From NCBI GenBank assembly GCA_963678485.1, contig OY782882.1, positions 4,340,001 to 4,404,000 on the forward strand: 64,000 nt of DNA, read 5' to 3'. The position numbers and the translations under genes were made by a program. This DNA is from CALGYY01 sp963678485. GTDB taxonomy: Bacteria; Bacteroidota; Bacteroidia; Bacteroidales; CAIWKO01. The notes under the pieces were generated by a model, which had not been told where the DNA came from, did no database searches, and saw nothing but the letters and a program-made list of their open reading frames with translations. Shown in pieces: positions 45,729-54,900 of this stretch (the stretch's first letter is position 1; the number at the start of each line of letters is the position of its first letter).

Positions 45729-45756
45729 CCGTCCTTTGAAAAAGGGACGGTTTTTT
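45729..45756 (+). terminator. Terminator after the lipocalin-like gene
   Basis: CCGTCC and GGGACGG form a stem with a short A/T-rich loop, followed by a run of six T that ends in the stop codon of the convergent gene (45755). Confidence 0.75.
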
Positions 45757-46822
45757 ATTGTTTGATAAACCGCAAGGTATTAGAAATCCCGGATTGCATG
45801 ATTTCAATCAGGTAAAGTCCTGATTTAATTTTTGAAATATCAATGCCTTGAGAAGTTTGATATTTTCCCTCACATAGGATTCTTCCACTTAAATCGGAAA
45901 TCTTCCAATATGCGCCTGAAATATCGGTGCCATCAATCATTAGCCGATTTTCTACAGGATTTGGGAAAAGTTTTATTGATGGTTTTTCGTTGTAGTCTGT
46001 GATACCAATATCGGTACGATTATCCAGAAACCATGCTTCTGTTCCTATGCCACCCATTCCGCCGCTACGCTTGTTTACCTGAAATACAGCTAACTTGCTT
46101 TCCGTGGATATCCATTTATATTCATATTCGTTTCTGTTAAAACCGATTCCAAAACCAAGAGAATCTACATAGATTGAATCAAAAATCTGAATTGTCGATC
46201 GCACTCTTACCACATCAAAAGTATCGCCTGGAAGGTATAAAGTACCCCAACCGTCAACATAATTGGTACGATGCCGACGTTGAGCGTTATAACCCAGACT
46301 TGGGATATTCACTGCATACTTACTGAATGAAGAATCTATGTTTCCGAAAAGTAAAGGGAAACAAAGTATCTTTTCAGCGTTATCATATTTCACTGGTAGA
46401 GGTACATTGTTTATTTCAGCACCAAAGCCAACCTGTCCATAAAAACTGTTCGTTGCCTTATAAAAATTATACATATTGGAAATCGTTATTCCGGGCAGTG
46501 AAGGAATAGCGGGTTGTTTGGCTGCAACTGTTGCTTTGTGAGGCTGGTCAAAGGGATTGCTGAATGTTGCAATGTAAGTGATAGGAGTGGACAGGACACC
46601 AATAAACGTATCGGAAACGCTGGATGTTCCATCTAGCATTGAGAAGTCCCAAACCGTGTTACTATCACTGGTGGTATAATCAATGGTATTGAGGTTATTC
46701 ACCACTGTACGTTTAATAATTTCTCCCGGACAGGGCATGTTTATACTGTCGATAATAGTCTGACCGACCACTGTGAAGGCGATACACAGCAGCAATGGTA
46801 AGGTTACGAGGATTTTTTTCAT
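45755..46822 (-). CDS. T9SS type A secreted protein of unknown function
   Basis: The 355-residue protein has a signal peptide (MKKILVTLPLLLCIAFTVVGQ). The mature region of about 260 residues is beta-rich with no recognised catalytic motif; it contains NTVWDFSMLDG, DNAEKILCFPLLFGN and YVDGWGTLYLPGDTFDVVRV. The latter two resemble a recurrent module of T9SS proteins in this phylum with unknown role. The C-terminal 80 residues form a type A sorting domain: KLFPNPVENRLMIDG, then SGLYLIEIMQSGISNTLRFIKQ. It lies 18 bases downstream of the endonuclease I gene, so the two are probably one operon. Confidence 0.85.
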   Translation of the reverse strand: MKKILVTLPLLLCIAFTVVGQTIIDSINMPCPGEIIKRTVVNNLNTIDYTTSDSNTVWDFSMLDGTSSVSDTFIGVLSTPITYIATFSNPFDQPHKATVAAKQPAIPSLPGITISNMYNFYKATNSFYGQVGFGAEINNVPLPVKYDNAEKILCFPLLFGNIDSSFSKYAVNIPSLGYNAQRRHRTNYVDGWGTLYLPGDTFDVVRVRSTIQIFDSIYVDSLGFGIGFNRNEYEYKWISTESKLAVFQVNKRSGGMGGIGTEAWFLDNRTDIGITDYNEKPSIKLFPNPVENRLMIDGTDISGAYWKISDLSGRILCEGKYQTSQGIDISKIKSGLYLIEIMQSGISNTLRFIKQ

Positions 46823-46840
46823 GGGGATATTCAGGAACAG

Positions 46841-47932
46841 TTAGTTTTTTATAAAACGTTGGCTAAAACTCCCGTTGGGTGATTGGAACACGATAAAGTA
46901 CAAACCTTTCTCTAGTCCGCGAACATCTATTTTCTCATACGTTTGCGGGACAGGAACAGAACTGACTAATCTGCCAGTAATATCGCTAATCCAGATTTTT
47001 GAAAATGTATATTGTTCCGGGAAGCTAATCTCCAAATAATCTGTACTGGGGTTTGGAGCTATATGGATTTGTTGTGCCATTTGCGTTTCTGATGCAGTGG
47101 TTGGCATATTCCAGACAACAGCTACCCATTCAGGATGATCAATATATGGATTGCGGTTATGTTGAATTTTATACACAGAATCATTGCGTGCGATTTCTTT
47201 TGTACTCACAGGATCATCAACGTGCCATTGATATAGCATATTCAAATACCAGGTTTGGAAACAAACGGTATTGTTATTTGTGAGGGCATGTCCAGCTTCT
47301 GTTGTGTTTGAATACCATGTAGCGATAACGTTTTCGTAGCGTGTAACGATATAAAACATAGAACGTGCGAAATCACCTTTGTAAGCATCAATAGGTTCGA
47401 ACACTGTTCCTGAATAACCCGGATATGAACAATTTCCAAGTTTACTTCCGTTGGTAGAGGTCCAGCTAGCAGTGCCTACATCACCAAATGGATAATTTGA
47501 ACGACGGTTGTTTACATAGCCATCGGTTGGAACCACCAGAAAAAGATCAGAATACATCGGAGTGCCGTCGTTGAACCAACTTGCAGGAAAAGAATGTTCA
47601 CGATTGTAGCAGTCAGCCTCGCTATTGTATGAACCACACTGGTCAGAGGATACATGATGATAAATATAGGCTGGTGTTCCTGAAGGATTGTCTGAGTACA
47701 TATCCCATACAACATTACCGGGCTTAGCATCAGTTTTAGCATAGTAAGTATATAAGTCATCATAGGAAACCGAGGTGTGACCTTTAATGATGTTATATAA
47801 CGCAGTTTTAAGGGTGAATCCTGTGAGTCCGTTGGCAGAGGTATAATACCCTGCGGGTATCTGGCCATTCGCTGCGCCTACCATCAAAATGACGATTCCT
47901 GCGACCAATAGTAAGGTTCTAAATTTTTTCAT
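46841..47932 (-). CDS. T9SS-exported endonuclease I family nuclease
   Basis: The 363-residue protein has a signal peptide (MKKFRTLLLVAGIVILMVGAANGQ) and the endonuclease I (EndA/Vvn) motifs: NREHSFPASWF with the catalytic His, DLFLVVPTDGYVNNRRSNYPFG, RGDFAR-like GDFARSMFYIVTRYE and NRNPYIDHPEWV near the end of the nuclease domain (about residue 275). A type A sorting domain fills the last 80 residues (APNPSTDYLEISF, KGLYFIVFQSPNGSFSQRFIKN). These enzymes degrade double-stranded DNA extracellularly; here the sorting domain sends it to the cell surface or medium via T9SS. ATG 47932 gives the signal peptide; the frame is open to 47998 across the promoter. Confidence 0.92.
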   Translation of the reverse strand: MKKFRTLLLVAGIVILMVGAANGQIPAGYYTSANGLTGFTLKTALYNIIKGHTSVSYDDLYTYYAKTDAKPGNVVWDMYSDNPSGTPAYIYHHVSSDQCGSYNSEADCYNREHSFPASWFNDGTPMYSDLFLVVPTDGYVNNRRSNYPFGDVGTASWTSTNGSKLGNCSYPGYSGTVFEPIDAYKGDFARSMFYIVTRYENVIATWYSNTTEAGHALTNNNTVCFQTWYLNMLYQWHVDDPVSTKEIARNDSVYKIQHNRNPYIDHPEWVAVVWNMPTTASETQMAQQIHIAPNPSTDYLEISFPEQYTFSKIWISDITGRLVSSVPVPQTYEKIDVRGLEKGLYFIVFQSPNGSFSQRFIKN

Positions 47933-47948
47933 TAGCGTAGATTTAGAA

Positions 47949-47956
47949 CAAAGATA
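47949..47956 (-). promoter_or_regulatory. -7 promoter element of the nuclease operon
   Basis: TATCTTTG on the minus strand (CAAAGATA at 47949-47956) matches TAnnTTTG and lies 16 bases before the ATG at 47932. Confidence 0.65.
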
Positions 47957-48084
47957 CGAAAAAAAAAGGCGATTGTCTGCATTCGTTAGCTCTAACAAGC
48001 TAAATTAACGCAATTTTATGACAATGTGATTCCTCACAATAAATGGCTGTGATGGCCGTTGTTAGGATTGTCTGAAATATTTTG

Positions 48085-48092
48085 TACTTTTG
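48085..48092 (+). promoter_or_regulatory. -7 promoter element of porQ
   Basis: TACTTTTG at 48085-48092 matches TAnnTTTG; a TTG at 48059-48061 (23-base gap) may be the -33 box. The element overlaps the TTG at 48090, which excludes that codon as start and supports GTG 48111. Confidence 0.62.
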
Positions 48093-48110
48093 ACACACAA
48101 TTCGCTGCCC

Positions 48111-49160
48111 GTGAAATTTACAAAACTCTTAGTCCTGATATCGTTATTGCCTTTCACGCTTTCCGCTCAAATAGGGGGGAGCAGCACGTATAGCTTTTTA
48201 AATTTGGCAGGTTCTGCACGCGTGGCAGCCATCGGTGGAAATTTCCTCAGTGTAAACGATAAGGATCTTACCCTGGCTTTCGCCAACCCTTCATTTATTG
48301 ATAAGGATTTGCATCGGGGATTGGCTTTTAGCTTTACTGATTACTTTGCAGATATCAATTATGGTTTTGTTTCCTATTCACATACATTCAATAAAGTTGG
48401 AAGTTTTGCAGCCACTCTGCAGTTCATTGACTATGGACGCTTTACACGTGCCGATCAGAACGGGGATGTTTATGGTAATTTCAATGCCGGCGAATATGCG
48501 CTTACGCTGGGATGGGGACGTCATTTATCAAAACATTTTTCCATTGGGTCAAATTTGAAGTTTATCTATAGTGATCTCGCTGAGTACAATAGTTTTGGGA
48601 TGGCTGTAGATGTTGCAGGTAGTTATTTTAGTGAAAAAGGAAATACTGCACTTACTTTTCTTGCCAAGAATATTGGGCTTCAACTGAATTCCTATGTTCC
48701 TGGAACAAGAGAAAGACTACCATTTGAATTGCAGCTTGGGTTCTCAAAACAATTTGGCAAACTGCCAATCCGCTTTCATATCCTCGCCACTCATTTGGAA
48801 AAATGGGATTTGACTTATTCCGACCCTAATAATCCTGATCCGATTGTTGATCCCCTTACAGGTGATTCTCTGGCTCCGCGAAAATTCGAAAAGTTTCTAG
48901 ATAAGCTGGGCCGGCATATGGTGGTCGGTTTAGAATTCTCGCCTGCTAAAGTTTTTACAATACGTGTTGGATACAATTATCAGCGCCGCAAAGAATTGCA
49001 TATTGACGCAAAGAAGGCATTGGCAGGCTTTTCCTACGGTTTTGGCTTCAGGGTATCGAAGTTTAATTTCTCATATACCCGCAGTCATTTCGCCCTAGGT
49101 GCAGTGCCAAACTACATAACTATTACCACGAATATTTCTGATTTTCTTAAGAAAAAGTAA
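48111..49160 (+). CDS. porQ: Type IX secretion system protein PorQ
   Basis: The 349-residue product has a signal peptide (MKFTKLLVLISLLPFTLSAQ when started at GTG 48111). The mature N-terminus IGGSSTYSFLNLAGSARVAAIGGNF is the diagnostic block of PorQ, an outer-membrane beta-barrel protein related to the FadL/PorV family. The alternating strand pattern and the C-terminal FKVSKFNFSYTRSHFALGAVPN-like end also fit. PorQ, with PorU, PorV and PorZ, forms the surface complex that processes and attaches T9SS cargo. It lies in a window with eight T9SS cargo genes but is not clustered with other secretion genes. No Bacteroidota-atypical feature is seen apart from the GTG start. Confidence 0.9.
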   Translation: MKFTKLLVLISLLPFTLSAQIGGSSTYSFLNLAGSARVAAIGGNFLSVNDKDLTLAFANPSFIDKDLHRGLAFSFTDYFADINYGFVSYSHTFNKVGSFAATLQFIDYGRFTRADQNGDVYGNFNAGEYALTLGWGRHLSKHFSIGSNLKFIYSDLAEYNSFGMAVDVAGSYFSEKGNTALTFLAKNIGLQLNSYVPGTRERLPFELQLGFSKQFGKLPIRFHILATHLEKWDLTYSDPNNPDPIVDPLTGDSLAPRKFEKFLDKLGRHMVVGLEFSPAKVFTIRVGYNYQRRKELHIDAKKALAGFSYGFGFRVSKFNFSYTRSHFALGAVPNYITITTNISDFLKKK

Positions 49161-49166
49161 GAATTA

Positions 49167-50291
49167 CTATTCTTCTTTTACTCTAAAAACAAGCATTGGA
49201 ACTGCAATGTTATACAGCATTTTCTTAGCATTGCTATCGTTGAATAAACGGTAAATAAAGCTGTGTTTCCTATTAGATAGCGCAATGATGTCAATTTTGT
49301 ATTCTGCCACAAATCCATTTACACCCTTCACCATATCTGAATCATTAATCAAGTGGCATTCTACAGGAAAATCGGGATACTGTACGCTAATTTTATCCTG
49401 CAATTCTTCCATTTGAACACTGTCGAAGGTGCTTTTGCTTTGTTCACCAACGTGAATGCAATGAACTTTCATGTTGTACGGACTGATAATACTCATCAGC
49501 TTCCTGAATGCAGAAAAATCAGGATCGTCAAAGTCAGTCATGTAAAGTAAATTATTGTTTTCAAATTGTTTGAAGCTTCCCTGTTCAGGAATCGCAAATA
49601 CCGGGAATTCCGCATGGTCGATAATATCAGCTGTGACGTGACCAACGGGTTTATCGGATTCCTTGTCCTTACCTCGGTTTGCAATAACAATCAAATGTGG
49701 TTTGTAATTTCGGGCTACTTCGAGAATTTCGTCTTCAATATTTCCTTGCACCAAAAGAGTAGAGATTTTTAAATCAAGAATACCTTTAAGACGAACTCTC
49801 TCAATGATTTTTTCTTTGAATACTTTGATGTCGGTCTTGGCAATATTTTCCAGATCTTTTTGCAATCCACCCATTCCAAGTTCATAGCTGAATGCATCAG
49901 GAAATGCCGATGCTACTGAAGGAGGATCGTAATAACTATGTAATAATTTGATTTCTGCGTTTACACGCGAAGCTAAGGCTGCGGCATATTCACAAGCGAT
50001 AAGGCTGTGTTCCGAAAAATCGATAGGAACGAGAATCCGATGAATTTTATAAAGTGAAGGTTTCTCCAATACATCATTTTCCCCATATTCCTTCGAAATG
50101 CTTTTAATAATGCGGGTGGCTGCAGCAACATCCTCTTCCTTAATAAGAACTTTTACACCCGAAGATGTTTCAAGTTGAACCAAATCGATATTGGTTAAAT
50201 AACTTTCAATTCCTTCTGATTCCAAACGTCCTCGCAATAACAAGGCTCTTGAATAGTTGTAAGTGGCAATGACAACAAGATTTTGGTCCAT
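49167..50291 (-). CDS. DUF2007 - tandem universal stress protein fusion
   Basis: The 374-residue protein has three parts. Residues 1-70 (VVIATYNYSRALLLRGRLESEGIESYL, then VKVLIKEEDVAAATRII) match DUF2007, a small ferredoxin-like domain thought to be signal-transducing. Residues about 83-235 form a UspA domain (HRILVPIDFSEHSLIACEYAAALA, LIVIANRGKDKESDKPVGHVTADIIDHAEFPVFAIP); its last part resembles the GxxxGxxxxGSVA nucleotide loop only loosely. Residues 240-374 form a second Usp domain (LLYMTDFDDPDFSAFRKLM, IIALSNRKHSFIYRLFNDSNAKKMLYNIAVPMLVF), which has lost the nucleotide-loop glycines. It is soluble, so cytoplasmic. Role in stress response is inferred from the family only. Confidence 0.85.
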   Translation of the reverse strand: MDQNLVVIATYNYSRALLLRGRLESEGIESYLTNIDLVQLETSSGVKVLIKEEDVAAATRIIKSISKEYGENDVLEKPSLYKIHRILVPIDFSEHSLIACEYAAALASRVNAEIKLLHSYYDPPSVASAFPDAFSYELGMGGLQKDLENIAKTDIKVFKEKIIERVRLKGILDLKISTLLVQGNIEDEILEVARNYKPHLIVIANRGKDKESDKPVGHVTADIIDHAEFPVFAIPEQGSFKQFENNNLLYMTDFDDPDFSAFRKLMSIISPYNMKVHCIHVGEQSKSTFDSVQMEELQDKISVQYPDFPVECHLINDSDMVKGVNGFVAEYKIDIIALSNRKHSFIYRLFNDSNAKKMLYNIAVPMLVFRVKEE

Positions 50292-50416
50292 GGTTTTTAT
50301 TTTTTTAGGAGTTATAAAGGTACTATAATTATCTGCCTAAGTAAAGATAATTTCACATTTTATATTAGATAATAATTGTGTGGACCAACAGTGACATCTT
50401 AAATCCATGAATTGTT

Positions 50417-50424
50417 TAACTTTG
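50417..50424 (+). promoter_or_regulatory. -7 promoter element of the beta-helix lipoprotein gene
   Basis: TAACTTTG at 50417-50424 matches TAnnTTTG and lies 39 bases before the ATG at 50464. Confidence 0.62.
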
Positions 50425-50463
50425 CGCACTGCAATACAATAAATTCTACTGAAGTCCGTATTT

Positions 50464-51933
50464 ATGCATATGAATAAAAACCATATTGTCTATAGTATTC
50501 TTTTGCTATCATTGGTGTTTGCAATGCTTACATCATGTCGCAAAGATCCTGTATTTGATAAATCATCGAATATTGCTGTTTCTATTGATCACATTGTTTT
50601 TGATACAGTGTTTTCAACCATAGGCAGCACTACCAAAATGTTTTATATCAAAAATACCAGTGATCATGCAGTAATGACTGATATTTTTCTTGCTGGAGGT
50701 ACATCGTCAAATTTCAGAATAAATGTTGACGGCATGACTGGAACAGAATTTCCTGAGGTTGAAGTGCCAGCACATGATAGTTTGTTCATTTTTGTGAAAG
50801 TTACTGTTGATCCGCAAAATAGCAATAGCCCAATGGTGATTGATGACTCTATTGTGTTTACCACTAATGGGCAGGTACAAGATGTGAACTTGACGGCTTG
50901 GGGACAAGATGCTCATTATATCGTCGCAAATAAAGTGCTGGGTGGTTCCCTTAGATATAAGATTGTCGCTGGAGAAGGTGAGGATATTACCTGGGTTAAC
51001 GACAAGCCTTATTTGGTGTATGGTTGGGCTGTTATTGATTCCACAGGAAATCTGAATATTGATCCCGGTGTTCGTATTCATTTTTATAATGGGAGTGGCA
51101 TGTGGGTGTATAAAGGGGGGAGTTTGAAAGTCAATGGAACAGCTGATGAACCTGTGACTTTTCAAGGACCTAGATTAGAAGCCGCATTCAGAGAATTGCC
51201 TGGTCAATGGGATCGTATTTGGATTAATGAAGGATCTGTAAATAACGTGATCAATCATGCGATTATTAAAAACGGATTTATTGGAATTCAGGCTGAGACC
51301 ATGGATGCCAGTATGGGAAACCGTCTAGTAATAAGTAATACGCAAATAAGAAATATGACAGGTATTGGATTGCTGTCACGATTCTATCGGATTCAGGCGT
51401 ATAATAGTGTAATTGCAAATTGTGCTGTTTACGATGCAGCGTTGACCATTGGTGGATCCTATGACTTCCGCCATTGCACGCTTGGTAATTACTGGAGTTT
51501 GTCAACACGACAAACCCCGTCATTGCTGATTACAGACTATTATGAGGATCCTTACACAAATACTGTATACACTGGTGATTTGGATTCTGCCTATTTTGGG
51601 AATTCAATAATTTATGGAAATATTGAAAATGAATTATTGATTGATTCTGCAGGTGGAAATGTGTTCAATTATTTTTTTGAGAATTGTCTCATCAAAACTT
51701 CGTATGATGTCAGCAATACCTTGCATTATCTGAACGTGATTAAAAATGAAGATCCTTCTTTTACCAGTTTTTATAATAATGATTATAGACTGCTTGCAGG
51801 TTCTGCAGCCATTGATCATGGGTCAATGAATGTTATCACGACTTCAATTTTCGATTTGTCGTATGATATTTTTGGAAATAGTCGGCTTATTAATCCTCCA
51901 CCAGATTTGGGAGCGATTGATTACAGGCCATAA
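50464..51933 (+). CDS. Beta-helix lipoprotein with choice-of-anchor Q-type end
   Basis: The 489-residue protein starts with a lipoprotein signal whose Cys is at about residue 25 (AMLTSC). Residues about 30-150 form an Ig-like domain (VFSTIGSTTKMFYIKNTSD, then VDPQNSNSPMVIDDSIVFTTNG). From about 200 a right-handed beta-helix is suggested by regular short strands: NIDPGVRIHFYNGSGMWVYKGGSLKVNGTAD, VINHAIIKNGFIGIQAE and IYGNIENELLI. The C-terminal block DYRLLAGSAAIDHGS and the last residues DIFGNSRLINPPPDLGAIDY are the choice-of-anchor Q motif frequent in Bacteroidota surface proteins. It is probably attached to the outer membrane by lipid; ligand unknown. Confidence 0.85.
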   Translation: MHMNKNHIVYSILLLSLVFAMLTSCRKDPVFDKSSNIAVSIDHIVFDTVFSTIGSTTKMFYIKNTSDHAVMTDIFLAGGTSSNFRINVDGMTGTEFPEVEVPAHDSLFIFVKVTVDPQNSNSPMVIDDSIVFTTNGQVQDVNLTAWGQDAHYIVANKVLGGSLRYKIVAGEGEDITWVNDKPYLVYGWAVIDSTGNLNIDPGVRIHFYNGSGMWVYKGGSLKVNGTADEPVTFQGPRLEAAFRELPGQWDRIWINEGSVNNVINHAIIKNGFIGIQAETMDASMGNRLVISNTQIRNMTGIGLLSRFYRIQAYNSVIANCAVYDAALTIGGSYDFRHCTLGNYWSLSTRQTPSLLITDYYEDPYTNTVYTGDLDSAYFGNSIIYGNIENELLIDSAGGNVFNYFFENCLIKTSYDVSNTLHYLNVIKNEDPSFTSFYNNDYRLLAGSAAIDHGSMNVITTSIFDLSYDIFGNSRLINPPPDLGAIDYRP

Positions 51934-51936
51934 AAG

Positions 51937-51966
51937 AAAAGGCTAGGGATTTTCCTTAGCCTTTTC
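51937..51966. terminator. Bidirectional terminator between convergent genes
   Basis: AAAAGGCTA (51937-51945) pairs with TAGCCTTTT (51957-51965); both ends carry A/T tracts, so it serves the plus-strand lipoprotein gene and the minus-strand adhesin gene that ends at 51988. Confidence 0.85.
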
Positions 51967-51987
51967 TTTTATTTTATCGATGCTGTA

Positions 51988-54900
51988 TTATTTGAGAAGC
52001 ATTACCGATCCGATGTATTCGTGTTCGTGATTGCTTTGATCGGTAATCAGGATATGGTAAGTGTACACTCCGTCTTCCTGCATTTTGCCTGTGTTGTAAT
52101 CTTTGCCATCCCATCCTTTATTGATGTCTTCGGTATAGAGCAGGGTTTTTCCCCAGCGGTCGAAGATCCTCATGACGAAGGTGTTTTCGATATATCCAAC
52201 GCCCTGAGGCATGAAGTAATCGTTCACCAAATCTTCGTTTGGAGAGAAGGCATTGGGGACCCAGAATGCAAAGGCATCGTGGACTGTTACGGTTTTTGAT
52301 GCCGTGTCACTACAATCATGTTCATTATCCACAGTCAGCAGAACTGTGTACTCGCCAGCGATAGTGTAGGTGTGCGAAGTATTCTGCAGCGAGGAAGTGT
52401 TGAGTTCATCTGAGGCAGGATCACCAAAGTTCCAGTTCCATGTACTTGCATTGGTTGACTGATCAACGAAGTTCACCGTGGGGTTGTCGGTGGTGATGAC
52501 ATCCGGATGAGCGATGAAGTCAGCCACCGGAACCTCGTATACTTCGATGGTGTCGGATGCACTCACGTTGCAACCATCAATGGTCTGCGCGGTGAGAGTC
52601 ACTGCATAGGTTCCGTTATCAGTATAGAGATAAGTTGTCGCACTGTCGGTAGAGGTCGCATTGTTGTCACCAAAGTTCCACAACCATGAGTTGTCCATGA
52701 TTCCGGAACCAGGAACGAAGAGGAAGTCAACCATCAACGGTGCACAACCATGCTTAGGTGTAGCCATGAAGCCGATGTTTGCCAGAGGGTTAATAGCAAC
52801 TACAGCATTGGCACTTCCGGTACAACCGCTCAGGTCGCTGCCCACCACATTGTAAACCGTGGTTGTGGAAGGAGAGGCGGTGACCGTTGCTCCGGTTGTA
52901 GAAGAAAGTCCAGTGGCAGGTGTCCATACATAGGTTGCACCCCCCGAAGCGGTGAGCTGTGTACCATCACCCGGACAGATGGAGCTGGTGGCCGGAGTCA
53001 CGGTAATGGGGATGCTGGTATAAACGTTCACGGTGGTGTTCGCTGTGTTGGTACAACCATTGGCCGTTCCTGTAACCACATAGGTGGTGGTGGTCAGCGG
53101 AGAAGCATTCACCATATTACCCGTGGTACCACTAAGTCCTGTTGACGGACTCCAGACATAGGTCGAAGCTCCTGAAGCCGTCAGGGGTACCGAAGTTCCG
53201 ACGCAGATGGTCGGGTTCGACGGAGTAACCGTCACTGTAGGTTGAGCGTTTACCGTCATGTTCTGAGTGGTTGAGTTGGTACAACCATTTACATCGGTGT
53301 AGTTATAGGTGAGAACGAAGGTGCCCGCACCCGATACTGCCGGGTTGAACGATCCGCCGGATACACCGGTTCCACTATATACTCCGCCTGCAGGTGTTGC
53401 TGTGTTGAGGGTCATGCTGGGTGCGTTCACGCAGATGGCCGTCAATGCCGGGAAGCTAAGTTGTGGTCTCGGGTTCACCGTGATGGTGAAGGATGAAGCT
53501 GTTCCGGTACATCCGTTGGCCGAAGGCGTCACGGTGATGGTTGCTACCACCGGGCTGGCTCCGTTGTTGGTAGCGGTGAACGAAGGTATATTACCCGTGC
53601 CGCTGGCCGCTAGTCCGATAGAAGCGTTGGAGTTGGTCCAGGCAAAGCTGGCTCCGGCCGTGGTGCTGGTGAAGTTCAATGCTGCCACGGTTGCCCCTGT
53701 GCATAAGCTCACATTCGCAGGAACGGTTACAGCCGGACTTGGGTTCACAGTAATGGTATACGAAGAAGGCGTTCCTGCACAACCGTTGGCACTTGGCGTC
53801 ACGGTAATGGTTGCGGTGATAGGTGCGCTTCCGGTATTGGTAGCAGTAAAGCTGGTGATACTTCCGGTTCCGCTGGCTCCCAGACCGATGGCCGTGTTGG
53901 TGTTGGTCCATGCCAGAGTTGCACCCAGTGTTGGACTACTATATACCGAAGCTGGCACAGTGGCATTGTTACATACCGTGATGTTGGCCGGTACACTCAC
54001 CGATGGTGTTGGGTTCACCGTGATGGTATAAGAAGAAGGAGTACCAGTACAACCGTTGGCACTAGGGGTTACCGTGATGGTAGCGTTGATAGGCGTAGTT
54101 CCTGAGTTGGTTGCATTAAATCCGGCAATGTTGCCCGATCCGCTGGCTGCAAGACCAATGGCGGTATTGGAGTTGGTCCAGGTAAAGGTGGCTCCTGCCG
54201 TAGTACTGGTAAAGCTGGTAGCAGCAACCGCTGCATTATTACATACAATAATGTTTGCGGGAACGGTGACCACCGGTGTTGGGTTCACAGTGATGGTGTA
54301 AGTTGAAGCCGTGCCGGCACATCCGTTAGCTGTTGGTGTAACGGTAATGGTCGCGGTTACCGGACTGCTGGAGGTGTTCACTGCGTTGAAGCCTGCAATG
54401 TTGCCAACTCCGCTGGCTCCAATACCGATAGAGGTGTTGGAGTTAGTCCATGCAAAGCTTGCTCCTGAAGTAGGACTGGTAAAGTTGGTAGCGGCCACCG
54501 CTGCGTTGTTACACACGGTGATGTTAGCAGGAACGCTCACAGTAGGTGTTGGGTTGACCGTGATGACATAGCTTTGAGCAGTGCCTGTACAACCGTTGGC
54601 ACTAGGAGTTACCGTGATGGTTGCAGTGATGGGTGCTGTCCCTGTGTTGGTAGCAGTAAATCCCGGAACGCCACCAGTACCACTCGCGGCAAGCCCAATC
54701 GCAGGGTTGGAGTTGGTCCATGCAAAGGTAACTCCAGCCGGTGTTCCTGAAATGGCTGCTGCAGCAACGGTAGCGCCGTTACATACTGCAAAGGCCGCAG
54801 GTACAGAAACTGTTGGCGTAGGATTAATCACCACTGTTGCCGTAGCGGAAGTGGCAGCACAACCACCCGCCGCAGCAATGCTGTTGGTGATGGTGTATGT

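Noticed and set aside
53309..54031. Plus-strand open frame of 240 codons, and many 74-codon frames at 55715-59728, antisense to the adhesin
   Set aside because: They repeat with the same 225-base period as the adhesin units and have no start context or family motif. Low-complexity Thr/Ala/Val coding sequence on the minus strand leaves the opposite frames open, so they are shadows.
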